From Stutzerimonas degradans (GTDB lineage: Bacteria > Pseudomonadota > Gammaproteobacteria > Pseudomonadales > Pseudomonadaceae), in NCBI RefSeq assembly GCF_024448505.1, contig NZ_JAMOHV010000010.1, positions 91,905 through 155,904 on the forward strand: a stretch of DNA of 64,000 bases. The letters run 5' to 3'. Below, piece after piece: positions 30,102 to 40,100 of the stretch. Within the stretch, counting starts at the first letter, position 1; each line of letters opens with the position of its first letter. A program made the position numbers and the translations under genes. The notes beneath the pieces are model-generated. The model was not told where the DNA came from, did not search any database, and saw nothing but the letters and a program-made list of their open reading frames with translations.

Positions 30102-31375
30102 ACACCTTTGAACTGAACGAATCCCAGGTTCGCAGCTACTGCCGTTCCTTCCCCGTGGTCTTCAATCAGGCGCTCGGCGCCGAGCTGATCACCCAGGACG
30201 GCACGCACTACATCGATTTCCTCGCCGGCGCCGGCACGCTCAACTACGGGCATAACCACCCGGTGCTCAAGCAGGCGCTGCTCGACTACATCGAGCACGA
30301 CGGCATCACCCACGGCCTGGACATGTACACCGCGGCCAAGGCGCGCTTTCTCGACACCTTCAACCGGCTGATTCTCGAGCCGCGCGGCATGGGCAGCTAC
30401 CGCATGCAGTTCACCGGCCCGACCGGCACCAATGCGGTCGAGGCGGCGTTGAAGCTGGCGCGCAAGGTCACCGGGCGCAATAACATCATCAGCTTCACCA
30501 ACGGCTTCCACGGCTGCAGCATCGGCGCGCTGGCCGCGACCGGTAACCAGCACCACCGCGGCGGTGCCGGCACCGGCCTCAGCGATGTCAGCCGCATGCC
30601 CTACGCCAACTACTTCGGCGACAAGACCAACACCATCAGCATGATGGACAAGCTGCTGTCCGACCCCTCCAGCGGCATCGACAAGCCGGCCGCGGTGATC
30701 GTCGAGACGGTGCAGGGCGAAGGCGGCCTGAACGTCGCCTCGGCCGAGTGGATGCGCAAGCTGGAAAAGCTCTGCCGCAAGCACGAGATGCTGCTGATCG
30801 TCGACGACATCCAGGCCGGTTGCGGCCGCACCGGCAGCTTCTTCAGCTTCGAGGAGATGGGCATTCAGCCGGACATCGTCACACTGTCCAAGTCGCTGTC
30901 CGGCTACGGCCTGCCGTTCGCCATGGTGCTGCTGCGCCAGGAGCTGGACCAGTGGCAGCCGGGCGAACACAACGGCACCTTCCGCGGCAACAACCACGCC
31001 TTCGTCACCGCCGCCGCGGCGCTGGAGCACTTCTGGCAGAACGACGCGTTCGCCAGCAGCGTGAAGGCCAAGGGCAAGCGCATCGCCGACGGCATGCAGC
31101 GCATCATCCGCCGCCACGGCCCGGATTCGCTGTTCCTCAAGGGCCGCGGAATGATGCTCGGCATCAGCTGCCCGGATGGCGAGATCGCCGCCGCCGTCTG
31201 CCGTCACGCCTTCGACAACGGCCTGGTGATCGAGACCAGCGGCGCCCACAGCGAAGTGGTCAAGTGTCTCTGCCCGCTGATCATCAGCGACGGGCAGATC
31301 GACAAGGCACTTACCATCCTCGACAAGGCGTTCGCCGCCGTGATGAGCGAACAGACCGCGAACCAGGCTTCCTGA
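30098..31375 (+). CDS. ectB: L-2,4-diaminobutyrate transaminase (EctB)
   Basis: A 425-residue class III PLP-dependent aminotransferase producing diaminobutyrate from aspartate-semialdehyde and glutamate. The [19 protein letters not shown] segment near residue 105 and the [16 protein letters not shown] segment near 234 are typical, and the PLP-binding Lys is in [10 protein letters not shown] near residue 264. The ATG overlaps the ectA stop. ectC follows after 11 bases. Confidence 0.96.
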   Translation: MNTFELNESQVRSYCRSFPVVFNQALGAELITQDGTHYIDFLAGAGTLNYGHNHPVLKQALLDYIEHDGITHGLDMYTAAKARFLDTFNRLILEPRGMGSYRMQFTGPTGTNAVEAALKLARKVTGRNNIISFTNGFHGCSIGALAATGNQHHRGGAGTGLSDVSRMPYANYFGDKTNTISMMDKLLSDPSSGIDKPAAVIVETVQGEGGLNVASAEWMRKLEKLCRKHEMLLIVDDIQAGCGRTGSFFSFEEMGIQPDIVTLSKSLSGYGLPFAMVLLRQELDQWQPGEHNGTFRGNNHAFVTAAAALEHFWQNDAFASSVKAKGKRIADGMQRIIRRHGPDSLFLKGRGMMLGISCPDGEIAAAVCRHAFDNGLVIETSGAHSEVVKCLCPLIISDGQIDKALTILDKAFAAVMSEQTANQAS

Positions 31376-31386
31376 GGTATTTGCAG

Positions 31387-31788
31387 ATGATCGTCAGAAC
31401 CCTCGCCGAATGCGAAAAGACCGAACGCAAGGTCCACAGCCAGACCGGCACCTGGGACAGCACGCGCATGCTGCTCAAGGATGACAACGTCGGCTTCTCC
31501 TTCCACATCACCACCATCTACGCCGGCAGCGAGACGCACATCCACTACCAGAACCACTTCGAGTCGGTGTACTGCATCAGCGGCAATGGCGAGATCGAAA
31601 CCCTCGCCGACGGCAAGATCTACAAGATCGAGCCGGGCACGCTGTACGTGCTGGACCAGCATGACGAGCACCTGCTGCGAGGCGGCAGCGAGGACATGAA
31701 GCTGGCCTGCGTGTTCAACCCGCCGCTCAACGGCCGCGAAGTGCATGACGCCAGCGGCGTCTATCCGCTGGAGGCCGCAACCGTCTGA
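31387..31788 (+). CDS. ectC: L-ectoine synthase (EctC)
   Basis: A 133-residue cupin that cyclises N-gamma-acetyl-diaminobutyrate to ectoine. Seen: the cupin metal motif region [21 protein letters not shown] and the C-terminal [11 protein letters not shown] with a metal-ligand His. Length and both motifs agree with the family. It lies between ectB and ectD in the ectoine operon. Confidence 0.96.
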   Translation: MIVRTLAECEKTERKVHSQTGTWDSTRMLLKDDNVGFSFHITTIYAGSETHIHYQNHFESVYCISGNGEIETLADGKIYKIEPGTLYVLDQHDEHLLRGGSEDMKLACVFNPPLNGREVHDASGVYPLEAATV

Positions 31789-31840
31789 TTCACCGGGGCG
31801 GCCAGCATGCCGCCCCGCCACGACAAGAAAGGAGGCAAGC

Positions 31841-32758
31841 GTGCAGCCTATGCAAGCCGACCTGTATCCCTCGCGCCACGAGAACCAGCCGCGCTGGCAG
31901 GACCGTCTGGACCCGGTCGTCTACCGCAGCGACCTGGAGAACGCGCCGATCGCCGCCGAGCTGATCGAACGCTTCGAGCGCGACGGCTACCTGGTCATCC
32001 CCCAGCTGTTCAGTGCCGAGGAAGTAGCCCTGTTTCGCGCCGAACTCGAGCGCATGCGCCAGGATCCGGCCGTCGCCGACTCCGGCAAGACCATTCAGGA
32101 ACCCGACAGCGGCGCGATCCGCTCGGTGTTCGCTATCCACAAGGACAACCCGCTGTTCGCCCGCGTCGCCGCCGATGAGCGCATCGCCGGCATCGCCCGC
32201 TTCATCCTCGGCGGCGACGTCTACGTGCATCAGTCGCGGATGAACTTCAAACCGGGCTTCAGCGGCAAGGAGTTCTACTGGCATTCGGATTTCGAAACCT
32301 GGCACATCGAGGACGGCATGCCGCGTATGCGCTGCCTGTCCTGCTCGATCCTGCTGACCGACAACGAGCCGCACAACGGCCCGCTGATGCTGATGCCCGG
32401 TTCGCACCGCCACTATGTGCGCTGCGTCGGCGCCACGCCGGAAAACCACTACGAGAAATCCCTGCGCAAGCAGGAGATCGGCGTGCCCGACCAGAACAGC
32501 CTGAGCGAGCTGGCCAGCCGTTTCGGCATCGACTGCGCCACCGGCCCCGCCGGCAGCGTGGTGTTCTTCGACTGCAACACCATGCACGGCTCCAATGGCA
32601 ATATCACCCCGAGTGCGCGGAGCAATCTGTTCTACGTCTACAACCATGTGGATAATGCCGTGCTGGCTCCGTTCTGCGCGCAGAAGCCGCGCCCGGCGTT
32701 CGTCGCCGAGCGCGAGACATTCAAGCCGCTCGACATTCAGCCGCAACAGTATCCTTGA
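31841..32758 (+). CDS. ectD: Ectoine 5-hydroxylase (EctD)
   Basis: A phytanoyl-CoA dioxygenase-family Fe(II)/2-oxoglutarate enzyme converting ectoine to 5-hydroxyectoine. Iron ligands are visible as H-S-D near residues 148-150 and the distal His in MHGSNG near 249; the EctD signature FHSDFETWH-like stretch reads WHSDFETWHIEDGMPRMR. The GTG at 31841 sits five bases after GGAGG and gives 305 residues; ATG 31850 gives 302 residues, the length of the P. stutzeri enzyme as I recall it. Either may be used. Confidence 0.95.
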   Translation: MQPMQADLYPSRHENQPRWQDRLDPVVYRSDLENAPIAAELIERFERDGYLVIPQLFSAEEVALFRAELERMRQDPAVADSGKTIQEPDSGAIRSVFAIHKDNPLFARVAADERIAGIARFILGGDVYVHQSRMNFKPGFSGKEFYWHSDFETWHIEDGMPRMRCLSCSILLTDNEPHNGPLMLMPGSHRHYVRCVGATPENHYEKSLRKQEIGVPDQNSLSELASRFGIDCATGPAGSVVFFDCNTMHGSNGNITPSARSNLFYVYNHVDNAVLAPFCAQKPRPAFVAERETFKPLDIQPQQYP

Positions 32759-32788
32759 GGCGTTCGGGTGCGTCTGATGACGACCCGA

Positions 32789-32813
32789 CCCCGGCCGTGC
32801 CACACGGCCGGGG
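32789..32813 (+). promoter_or_regulatory. Intercistronic hairpin between ectD and ask
   Basis: CCCCGGCCGTG and CACGGCCGGGG make a perfect 11-bp stem with a 3-base loop, 30 bases after the ectD stop. No T tract follows, so full termination is unlikely. It could lower expression of ask relative to ectABCD or mark an RNA processing point. The regulatory role is inferred. Confidence 0.5.
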
Positions 32814-32898
32814 GATGAATCCATTTCCAGCTCGTTGACCGCCGGCGCTTCCGCGCGCGGCCTGCCAGCGGCCTGCCAGATGCGGACGTAATAAATAG

Positions 32899-34329
32899 AT
32901 GCATACCGTGGAAAAGATCGGCGGCACGTCGATGAGCCGCTTCGACGAACTGCTCGACAACATCTTCATCGGCTCGCGCCGGGGTGACGCGCTGTACCAG
33001 CGTGTGTTCGTCGTCTCGGCCTACAGTGGCATGACCAACCTGCTGCTGGAGCACAAGAAGACCGGCGAGCCGGGCGTCTATCAACGCTTCGCCGAAGCCC
33101 ACAACGACGAAGCCTGGCGCGAAGCGCTGGAGACCGTGCGCCAGCGCATGTTGGAGAAGAACGCCGAGCTGTTCACCGGCACGCCCGAGCTGCAGGCCGC
33201 CGATCGCTTCGTCAACGAGCGCATCAACGACGCCCGCGATTGCATGGACAGCCTGCACAAGCTGTGCAGCTACGGCCATTTCCAGCTCAGCGAGAACCTG
33301 ATGAAGGTGCGCGAAATGCTCGCCTCGCTAGGCGAGGCGCACAGCGCGTTCAACAGCGTGCTGGCGCTGCGGCAGCGCGACATCAACGCGCGGCTGGTCG
33401 ACCTCAGCGGCTGGCAGCTGGACAAGCCGCTGCCGTTCGAGACGATGATCGCGCAGAGCTTCGCCGACCTCGATCTCAGCCGCGAGCTGATCATCGCCAC
33501 CGGCTACGCGCATTGCGCCGAGGGCCTGATGAACACCTTCGACCGCGGCTACAGCGAGATCACCTTCGCCCAGATCGCCGCCGCCACCGGCGCGCGCGAG
33601 GCGATCATTCACAAGGAGTTCCACCTCAGCAGCGCCGACCCGAACCTGGTCGGCGTCGACAAGGTGGTCACCATCGGCCGCACCAACTACGACGTCGCCG
33701 ACCAACTGTCGAACCTCGGCATGGAGGCGATCCACCCGCGCGCCGCGCGCACGCTGCGCCGCGCCGGCATCGAGCTGCGCATCAAGAATGCCTTCGAGCC
33801 CGAGCACGGCGGCACGCTGATCAGCCAGGACTACTGCAGCGCGCGGCCCTGCGTGGAGATCATCGCCGGACGCAAGGACGTCTTCGGCATCGAGGTATTC
33901 GACCAGGAAATGCTTGGCGACCCCGAGCACGACATCGAGATCAGCAAGCTGCTCAAGCAGCTCAAGCTGTACGTGATCAACAAGGGCTGCGACGCCAACA
34001 GCATCACCTACTACGTCAGCGGCTCGCGCAAGGCGATCAACCGCGCCGCGCGGCTGATCGAGGAGCGCTTCCCGGCGGCCGAGGTGACCATGCACAACGT
34101 CGCCGTGGTGTCGGCGATCGGCTCCAACCTCAAGGTCAAGGGCATCCTCGCGCGTACCGCCACGGCACTGGCCGAGGCCGGTATCAGCATCCAGGCGCTG
34201 CACCAGTCGATCCGTCAGGTGGAGATGCAGTGCGTGGTCAACGAGGAAGACTACGCCGCCGCCATCGCCGCGCTGCACCGTGCGCTGATCGAGCCGGAGA
34301 ACCATGGCGATGTGATCGCCGCCGCCTGA
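32899..34329 (+). CDS. ask: Ectoine-cluster aspartate kinase (Ask_Ect)
   Basis: A 476-residue aspartokinase that makes aspartyl phosphate, the entry to the aspartate-semialdehyde used by EctB. The kinase motif KIGGTSM is at the N terminus and two ACT domains lie in the last ~150 residues (VSAIGSNLKVKGILART, EAGISIQALHQSIRQVEMQ). The specialised Ask_Ect isoform, encoded with ect genes, is thought to escape normal feedback by lysine and threonine (established for P. stutzeri). A terminator follows at 34348-34376. Confidence 0.95.
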   Translation: MHTVEKIGGTSMSRFDELLDNIFIGSRRGDALYQRVFVVSAYSGMTNLLLEHKKTGEPGVYQRFAEAHNDEAWREALETVRQRMLEKNAELFTGTPELQAADRFVNERINDARDCMDSLHKLCSYGHFQLSENLMKVREMLASLGEAHSAFNSVLALRQRDINARLVDLSGWQLDKPLPFETMIAQSFADLDLSRELIIATGYAHCAEGLMNTFDRGYSEITFAQIAAATGAREAIIHKEFHLSSADPNLVGVDKVVTIGRTNYDVADQLSNLGMEAIHPRAARTLRRAGIELRIKNAFEPEHGGTLISQDYCSARPCVEIIAGRKDVFGIEVFDQEMLGDPEHDIEISKLLKQLKLYVINKGCDANSITYYVSGSRKAINRAARLIEERFPAAEVTMHNVAVVSAIGSNLKVKGILARTATALAEAGISIQALHQSIRQVEMQCVVNEEDYAAAIAALHRALIEPENHGDVIAAA

Positions 34330-34347
34330 GCCTTCGAGGCACTCGCC

Positions 34348-34380
34348 AAAACGCCGGACATTGTCCGGCGTTTTGCTTTG
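34348..34380 (+). terminator. Rho-independent terminator of the ectABCD-ask operon
   Basis: AAAACGCCGGACA pairs with TGTCCGGCGTTTT almost without a loop, followed by GCTTTGC. It begins 19 bases after the ask stop and closes the operon. The A-rich left side means it may also function on the minus strand. Confidence 0.85.
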
Positions 34381-34530
34381 CGGCGGCTTTCACCGCAGCG
34401 GCTGACGCCGGTCAATACCCCCCGCGGGCGCCGGGCAGAGCATGGAGTCAGGAAGCCGGTCACGGTTCACGTCTGCACCTTGCGTGGCGTGGCCGTCCGC
34501 GCGCAGCTCACCCACCACGCAGGAGTTTCC

Positions 34531-34749
34531 ATGTTTCCCGAATACCGCGATCTGATCACCCGCCTGAAGGCTGAGAACCGGGCGTTCGCCCGCCTGTTCG
34601 ACGAGCACAACGAGCTGGACCAGCGCGTCAAGAACATCGAGGCGCGCATCATCCCCGGCACCGACAGCGAAGTCGAAGCCCTGAAGAAGGAAAAACTGCA
34701 GCTCAAGGACCGCCTCTACGAGATGCTCAAGGAGGCATCGCCCACCTGA
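34531..34749 (+). CDS. YdcH family protein (DUF465)
   Basis: A 72-residue, strongly helical, charged protein (FPEYRDLITRLKAENRAF, FDEHNELDQRVKNIE, LKKEKLQLKDRLYEML), typical of YdcH/DUF465 small proteins of unknown function. The ATG at 34531 has AGGAG upstream. The protein is likely a coiled-coil dimer in the cytoplasm. Confidence 0.88.
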   Translation: MFPEYRDLITRLKAENRAFARLFDEHNELDQRVKNIEARIIPGTDSEVEALKKEKLQLKDRLYEMLKEASPT

Positions 34750-34872
34750 GGCCAGCGGGCGCTCCGCCAGACGGGGCGCCCTGCTCGACCGCCGATCCGC
34801 CCATTGGCCGCGCACTCCGGGCACGAGCGCAGTAGAATGCCGCGCTTCGATGCCCCTGCGAGTCCCGCCCCC

Positions 34873-36243
34873 ATGAGTACCACCCGCCGTACCGAGCTGC
34901 TGTCACCCGCCGGCACGCTGAAATCCATGCGCTACGCCTTCGCCTACGGCGCCGACGCGGTCTACGCGGGGCAGCCACGCTACAGCCTGCGCGTGCGCAA
35001 CAACGAGTTCGACCACGCCAACCTCAAGCTGGGCATCGACGAGGCCCATGCGCTGGGCAAGCAGTTCTACGTGGTGGTCAACATCGCCCCGCACAACGCC
35101 AAGCTGAAGACCTTCATCAAGGATCTGGAGCCGGTGGTGGCGATGGGCCCGGACGCGCTGATCATGTCCGACCCGGGGCTGATCATGCTGGTGCGCCAGC
35201 ACTTCCCGCAGCAGACCATCCACCTCTCGGTGCAGGCGAACGCGGTGAACTGGGCGACGGTGAAGTTCTGGGAAAGCCAGGGCGTCAGCCGGGTGATTCT
35301 CTCGCGCGAACTGTCGCTGGAGGAGATCGGCGAGATCCGCGAACAGGTGCCGGGCATGGAGCTGGAAGTGTTCGTTCACGGCGCGCTGTGCATGGCCTAT
35401 TCCGGCCGCTGCCTGCTGTCGGGCTACATCAACAAGCGCGACCCCAACCAGGGCACCTGCACCAACGCCTGCCGCTGGGAATACAAGACCCACGAGGCCA
35501 AGGAGGATGAACTGGGCAACTCGGTCCACCTCTACGAGCCCATCGCCGTGCAGCAGGTCGAGGCACAGGACAACCCGACCCTGGGTGTCGGCGCGCCGAC
35601 CGACAAGGTATTCCTGCTCGAAGACGTCTCGCGCCCCGGCGAATTCATGGAGGCCACCGAGGACGAGCACGGAACCTACATCATGAATTCCAAGGACCTG
35701 CGCGCCGTGCAGCACGTCGAGCGGCTGGTGCAGATGGGCGTGCACTCGCTGAAGATCGAGGGCCGCACCAAGAGCCACTACTACGTGGCGCGCACCGCCC
35801 AGGTCTACCGCAAGGCCATCGACGACGCCCTGGCCGGCCGGCCGTTCGACAGGTCGCTGATGGACACGCTGGAATCGCTGGCGCACCGCGGCTACACCGA
35901 AGGTTTCCTGCGCCGTCACGTGCACGACGAATACCAGAACTACGAGCGCGGCTTCTCGCTCTCCGAGCGCCAGCAGTTCGTCGGCGAACTGACCGGCGAG
36001 CGCCGCAACGGCCTGGCCGAGGTGAAGGTGAAGAACCGTTTCGCCGTCGGCGACCGGCTGGAGCTGATGACCCCGCAGGGCAATCTCAACCTGCGCCTGG
36101 AGCGTCTGGAAAACAGCCGGGGCGAAGCCATCGACGTCGCGCCGGGCGATGGCCACACCGTCTACCTGCCGGTGCCCGAGAACGTCGAGCTGGCCTACGG
36201 GCTGCTGATGCGCGAACTGGAGAGCGGCACGACGAGAGGGTAA
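34873..36243 (+). CDS. trhP: Peptidase U32-family tRNA uridine hydroxylase (TrhP/YegQ)
   Basis: A 456-residue U32-family protein close in length to E. coli YegQ (about 453). The family signatures are clear: ELLSPAGTLKSMRYAFAYGADAVYAG at the N terminus (in part), and the Cys-rich EVFVHGALCMAYSGRCLLSGY and GTCTNACRWEY regions near 170-205, which supply iron-sulfur ligands. In E. coli TrhP makes 5-hydroxyuridine at tRNA position 34 using prephenate (established). The start ATG 34873 gives the standard N terminus. Confidence 0.9.
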   Translation: MSTTRRTELLSPAGTLKSMRYAFAYGADAVYAGQPRYSLRVRNNEFDHANLKLGIDEAHALGKQFYVVVNIAPHNAKLKTFIKDLEPVVAMGPDALIMSDPGLIMLVRQHFPQQTIHLSVQANAVNWATVKFWESQGVSRVILSRELSLEEIGEIREQVPGMELEVFVHGALCMAYSGRCLLSGYINKRDPNQGTCTNACRWEYKTHEAKEDELGNSVHLYEPIAVQQVEAQDNPTLGVGAPTDKVFLLEDVSRPGEFMEATEDEHGTYIMNSKDLRAVQHVERLVQMGVHSLKIEGRTKSHYYVARTAQVYRKAIDDALAGRPFDRSLMDTLESLAHRGYTEGFLRRHVHDEYQNYERGFSLSERQQFVGELTGERRNGLAEVKVKNRFAVGDRLELMTPQGNLNLRLERLENSRGEAIDVAPGDGHTVYLPVPENVELAYGLLMRELESGTTRG

Positions 36244-36349
36244 GTCGGCGCGTACTGTCATCGGCAGGCGAACCTGATAATTCAGGCCCTGTGTTCGGCG
36301 CGCCCGGCTTCAGCGAGCGCGCCGGCAGTCGACCAACCGCGTCGAGCCG

Positions 36350-38500
36350 CTAGGCGTAGCTGGGTGTCGGTCTGGCAGCGACTCCCGCCAGCTTCTGCGC
36401 CGCCTGGTGCTCTTTCAGGGTCTGCCACTGGGCAAACAGTTCGACCACGTCCGCCCGCCCGGCAAATTCACCCAGGACGCTGCGCGGCGTAACCACCCGC
36501 GCGGCTTGAGCCAACAGACGCTGCTGCGCCCGCGACAAAGCCTGTTCCTGCTCGTTGCGAAGCTGCTCGCCTTTCTGCAGCGCGTCGGCGTAGATGGCGC
36601 GCAGCTCCAGATCGCTCTTGCCATAGAAGCGCATGTCGCCGCTGCGCCGGACCTTCCAGCGGAACTCATTGAAGGAGCGCGGCTGCCAACTCTCGAGAAG
36701 CTGTCGGACATTCTTCACCTGGGCGTGGATATCGCGGACTTCACTGTCGGTGAACAATGCGCCCTGGCGTTTTTCGACGCTGTCATGCCAGCGCAGCAGC
36801 GTCGTCAACGCTGCGCGGGCGTAGCCGCTATCGCTCGAGTGATGCGCACCGGACAGCGGCACGCGCTCCGGCATATCCCCGTCGAGGGCAATCTCTCCCA
36901 TGTAGTGCGCACAGGTCTGCTCGTCGATCAGCGCACAGCCCGACTGCCAGAGAATGGCTGCCTCGCTTCCGCCGCCCGGCTTGCGCGGCATGAAGTGCCG
37001 CTGCTCTCCATGATGCTCGTAGGGATCGCCGTGCAGATTCACCAGTCCTGCGAGCAACAGCACGATGCCCGCCACCGGCGAGCTGAACAGCAGCGCAGTA
37101 CCGGGCAACGCCAGCCTCCACTCCGCATCCATCCACGGCAGCGGCAAGGCCGGGATGGGATCGTCGTGATTGACGATGCGATGGTGGGTCAGCGCTTGAG
37201 CGGCCTGGACGAACGCACGGTCGCCGGCGCGAGGTGCACCGAAGGTATAGAGCTGAACGTCGTCGGACCACTTTCGACGAAGCCATTCCGCAAGCAGCAA
37301 CGCGATAGCACCACCGAGGCTGTGGCCGCAGACGATGAGCGTGTGCTCGGCAGTGTGAAACGCATCCAAGTAACGCTCGACAAACGGTCTTACCGCCAGA
37401 AATCCGCCATGAAAGCCGCGGTGCGCCTGGCCTATGCCCTCGTAGGGCACCTGGCGCGCGTCCAGATCACGCCCGGTGTCGGCAAGCATCTCTTGGGTGC
37501 CGCGCACCGAAATCAGCACGATCTTGTCGTTGTGGGTGATGAATGCCTGGGTACTGGAATCCTTGTCGTAGAGAAAGTGCACGTCCTCAGGGTTCTTCCA
37601 GCCTTTCTCCGCCTCCTTCGCATAGCGCTCGGGATCGTACGGCATGATTTCCAGGCGTTTGGAATAAGGCACTTCCTCACAGAGCAAATGGTATGGCCCG
37701 GCGGCGTTAAATTGTGTCGGCTTGACCAGACGCCCCAGCTGATTCTGCAATACATGACCGATGCTACCGAGCGTTGTGTAGGGTGGCGGCGACGATTCAT
37801 AACGCTCGAACGATCCCGGCTCCTTGCTGAACGGTGCGTAGACAAACGCACTCATCACCGCCAGGTGATAGGCGTTCAACGCACAGAACTCCTTATCCCT
37901 AGAAAACAGTGGGCTATAGGCGCGCAGGGCTTTGACTTCGAGTACGTAATGCGCGCTTTCTGCCATTAACACGATTCCCGGTTGCTCTTCCGGCAAACCG
38001 ACATTTCGTTTGGGAACGGCTGGAGGGCGCGGCTGCCATGTCTCGTCTATCTCAGGTAGATGGCCAGCAGTCTTAGCGAAATCCCTAACTTCCACTCGAA
38101 AAAAACGAGCTTTCTCTTGTGATGCACGCGCTTCCGCTAGATAGGTTTTTCCGTCTGTACGACGCGGCCCAGAAGGCACCTGTTCAGCCGCTACTTGCAG
38201 AGCCGTTAGCGGCAATCTGAACGATTTCCGAATGGTCAGCCTTTTATACCAAGCATCTAATTCACCGGAATCTGGAGCGGAAAAATCCAGAATCGCCGGG
38301 CCACAATTACAGGCATTGATTCGGGCAAACCCGTCATCATTCAAAACGCCTTCGAACTTTTGCCCCTGACTGTCATGCAATGTGAAGCAAAGGCCCGAAT
38401 AGGGTGCTCCGCTGCCATGCTCATCTACAAGCCGAAAGCTAATCCAATGACTACGTAACGGGCACTCCAATACAACCTCATCCTTGGCTGAATTAAGCAT
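36350..38500 (-). CDS. Type VI secretion lipase effector (class 3 lipase, Tle-like)
   Basis: A 716-residue lipase predicted to be the cargo of the upstream VgrG. Residues about 15-105 form a beta-rich N-terminal region seen in VgrG-associated lipases; residues 180-540 carry a class 3 lipase fold with the nucleophile Ser394 in CGHSLGG, a probable acid in NHDD (near 446) and a downstream His (498 or 534). A hydrophobic stretch at about 463-487 could contact membrane. A helical, charged tail ends the protein. No signal peptide. The order vgrG-DUF4123-lipoprotein-lipase is the standard tle module; the fold is most like the Tle2/TseL group, but class is uncertain. The 5' third has lower GC than the rest. 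Confidence 0.85.
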   Translation of the reverse strand: MLNSAKDEVVLECPLRSHWISFRLVDEHGSGAPYSGLCFTLHDSQGQKFEGVLNDDGFARINACNCGPAILDFSAPDSGELDAWYKRLTIRKSFRLPLTALQVAAEQVPSGPRRTDGKTYLAEARASQEKARFFRVEVRDFAKTAGHLPEIDETWQPRPPAVPKRNVGLPEEQPGIVLMAESAHYVLEVKALRAYSPLFSRDKEFCALNAYHLAVMSAFVYAPFSKEPGSFERYESSPPPYTTLGSIGHVLQNQLGRLVKPTQFNAAGPYHLLCEEVPYSKRLEIMPYDPERYAKEAEKGWKNPEDVHFLYDKDSSTQAFITHNDKIVLISVRGTQEMLADTGRDLDARQVPYEGIGQAHRGFHGGFLAVRPFVERYLDAFHTAEHTLIVCGHSLGGAIALLLAEWLRRKWSDDVQLYTFGAPRAGDRAFVQAAQALTHHRIVNHDDPIPALPLPWMDAEWRLALPGTALLFSSPVAGIVLLLAGLVNLHGDPYEHHGEQRHFMPRKPGGGSEAAILWQSGCALIDEQTCAHYMGEIALDGDMPERVPLSGAHHSSDSGYARAALTTLLRWHDSVEKRQGALFTDSEVRDIHAQVKNVRQLLESWQPRSFNEFRWKVRRSGDMRFYGKSDLELRAIYADALQKGEQLRNEQEQALSRAQQRLLAQAARVVTPRSVLGEFAGRADVVELFAQWQTLKEHQAAQKLAGVAARPTPSYA

Positions 38501-38505
38501 CCTTG

Positions 38506-39249
38506 CTACTCCGTGCAGTTAGGGTAAACCGTGCATTCGCGGCCATTCATCTTGAATGTTTTAAAGACCGGGGGCCGCTGGCAATTAGGCCAGCCTGGCT
38601 TAGGTAGACAAGGCTTCCACCCAGTCGGAAACTTCACCCACGTGTCATCCTGTGATGGCTCTTCTTCAGCGTTCACCAGAAAAGACAGCTTAACTTTTCG
38701 CCCTGATAGCTCATCTCTAATTAGGTACGCCCCGGCACCCCTGCAGTTTAGCAATTTGCTGATCTGGTCCCGTCGGGATTTAGCCGAACTCAACTGGAAC
38801 CACCAAGAACACACCGCCGTCTTCGCAAATACCCCATCACCCCCAAACGCCGGAGCACCTTCTGGAAGTTTATCGACTATGACCAATCCCCCGCTGTCAT
38901 AGGTCTGCTGCCACTCTTTTTCACCGTAACGCCCGTTTATGGTCAGCTTCACCTTTGCCAGTTGCATTTCGCATAAGCCGGAACGGTAGTTGACCGGAAT
39001 CTTGAAACGATACTGATGCGGAGCGCTCTCATAATCCGTCTTGAATGTCTTGCTTTGGCTGCGGCCATTGCATGCATCGGCGACGTCATATTCCGCTTGC
39101 GCCTTGAGCGAGAAATCGGCCGGTAACTCGCCTTCAAAAATGAAGGATTCCCCGCCGAACGAACCCAGTGCACTGCAGGCACTCAGGGAGAATCCCAGCA
39201 GCAACGGTGAGAGCACATGAATGCGGGATGCCTTGAGGTAATGATTCAT
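38506..39249 (-). CDS. Lipoprotein, probable immunity protein to the adjacent lipase
   Basis: 247 residues with an N-terminal signal and a lipobox LSAC ending at Cys25, so the mature form is anchored in the envelope. The rest contains many Cys residues and ends in CTVYPNCTE, consistent with a disulfide-bonded periplasmic protein. It sits between the adaptor and lipase genes with a 5-base gap to the lipase, the position of Tli immunity proteins, which neutralise phospholipase effectors in the periplasm. GC is about 47% in stretches here, unlike the flanks, suggesting transfer. Specific family not recognised. Confidence 0.75.
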   Translation of the reverse strand: MNHYLKASRIHVLSPLLLGFSLSACSALGSFGGESFIFEGELPADFSLKAQAEYDVADACNGRSQSKTFKTDYESAPHQYRFKIPVNYRSGLCEMQLAKVKLTINGRYGEKEWQQTYDSGGLVIVDKLPEGAPAFGGDGVFAKTAVCSWWFQLSSAKSRRDQISKLLNCRGAGAYLIRDELSGRKVKLSFLVNAEEEPSQDDTWVKFPTGWKPCLPKPGWPNCQRPPVFKTFKMNGRECTVYPNCTE

Positions 39250-40100
39250 AACAATTGATCCCGAGCAGTAGAAGTGGCGTGCAGCATCTGGCTGAGCCTG
39301 GCGAAATGCATTTCAGGCGATTCCCGTTCTTCGGGAATCCAGGCGGGATGGTTCGCGAGTTCCGGGTCGAGCTGGTAACGCAGCAGGAACTGTAGGTGTT
39401 CCAGCGACCGCCATCCCCAGACTTCGGCCTTATCCAGCTGCTCACTCAGCCAATCGCTGAGAACGCGAGTTTCGGCGAGGCGCGCGGTGGCCGCCGCATG
39501 GTTCTGCCACAGCCAAAGCGTCAGGTTATGACGATGGATCTCCTGCACGACCCTGTCCGGTTCGGGCAGGGCCAACCAGGCGGCTTCGAACGGTGCAGCG
39601 TACTGTCCCGGCCGTGGGTTATCGAAACACCGCCAGTGCTCACCATCCCAGCACAGGGCGCTCGCCAGAGGCCCCAGCAGCAACGGTTGCTGGTGCGCTG
39701 CAAGCTCGGCAAGGTGACGGGCGATGACCCGGTTGTCCTGGAATCGGTACAGCGAGCGCTGTCCCTGATCATCTACCTGCATACGTTCGCGCCAATGCTG
39801 CGCGAGGACAGGCAGCTCGACGCGATCGGCGCTGGCCAACCAGCCCCAGTTGCGTTCGGGCGCATCGAGCAACGGCTGGATCCGCGCGATCTCGAATTCG
39901 CTCAAAGCGACCAGCCACGGACCGATATCCGCCAGGTCGGCAAACTCGGTTGCATGGTAGAGATTGACGTAATCGTGCATCAGGTCGCGGGCAAACAGCT
40001 CCTGAACGGGATTGGGTTCGGCCAGGCTGTCGATAACGAGTAGCAGCTGTCGCTGTTGCGCCCGCTGGTCATCGAGCCACTGGTACAGGGGCTCGTTCAT
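39246..40100 (-). CDS. DUF4123 T6SS effector chaperone/adaptor (Tap/TEC)
   Basis: A 284-residue DUF4123-type adaptor. The N terminus (YQWLDDQRAQQRQLLLVIDSLAEPNPVQELF in outline) and a PWLVALSEFEIARIQPLLD stretch match this family, which binds an effector and loads it on the VgrG spike. Its start overlaps the vgrG stop and its stop overlaps the start of the lipoprotein gene, so translation of the four genes is coupled. Confidence 0.88.
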   Translation of the reverse strand: MNEPLYQWLDDQRAQQRQLLLVIDSLAEPNPVQELFARDLMHDYVNLYHATEFADLADIGPWLVALSEFEIARIQPLLDAPERNWGWLASADRVELPVLAQHWRERMQVDDQGQRSLYRFQDNRVIARHLAELAAHQQPLLLGPLASALCWDGEHWRCFDNPRPGQYAAPFEAAWLALPEPDRVVQEIHRHNLTLWLWQNHAAATARLAETRVLSDWLSEQLDKAEVWGWRSLEHLQFLLRYQLDPELANHPAWIPEERESPEMHFARLSQMLHATSTARDQLL

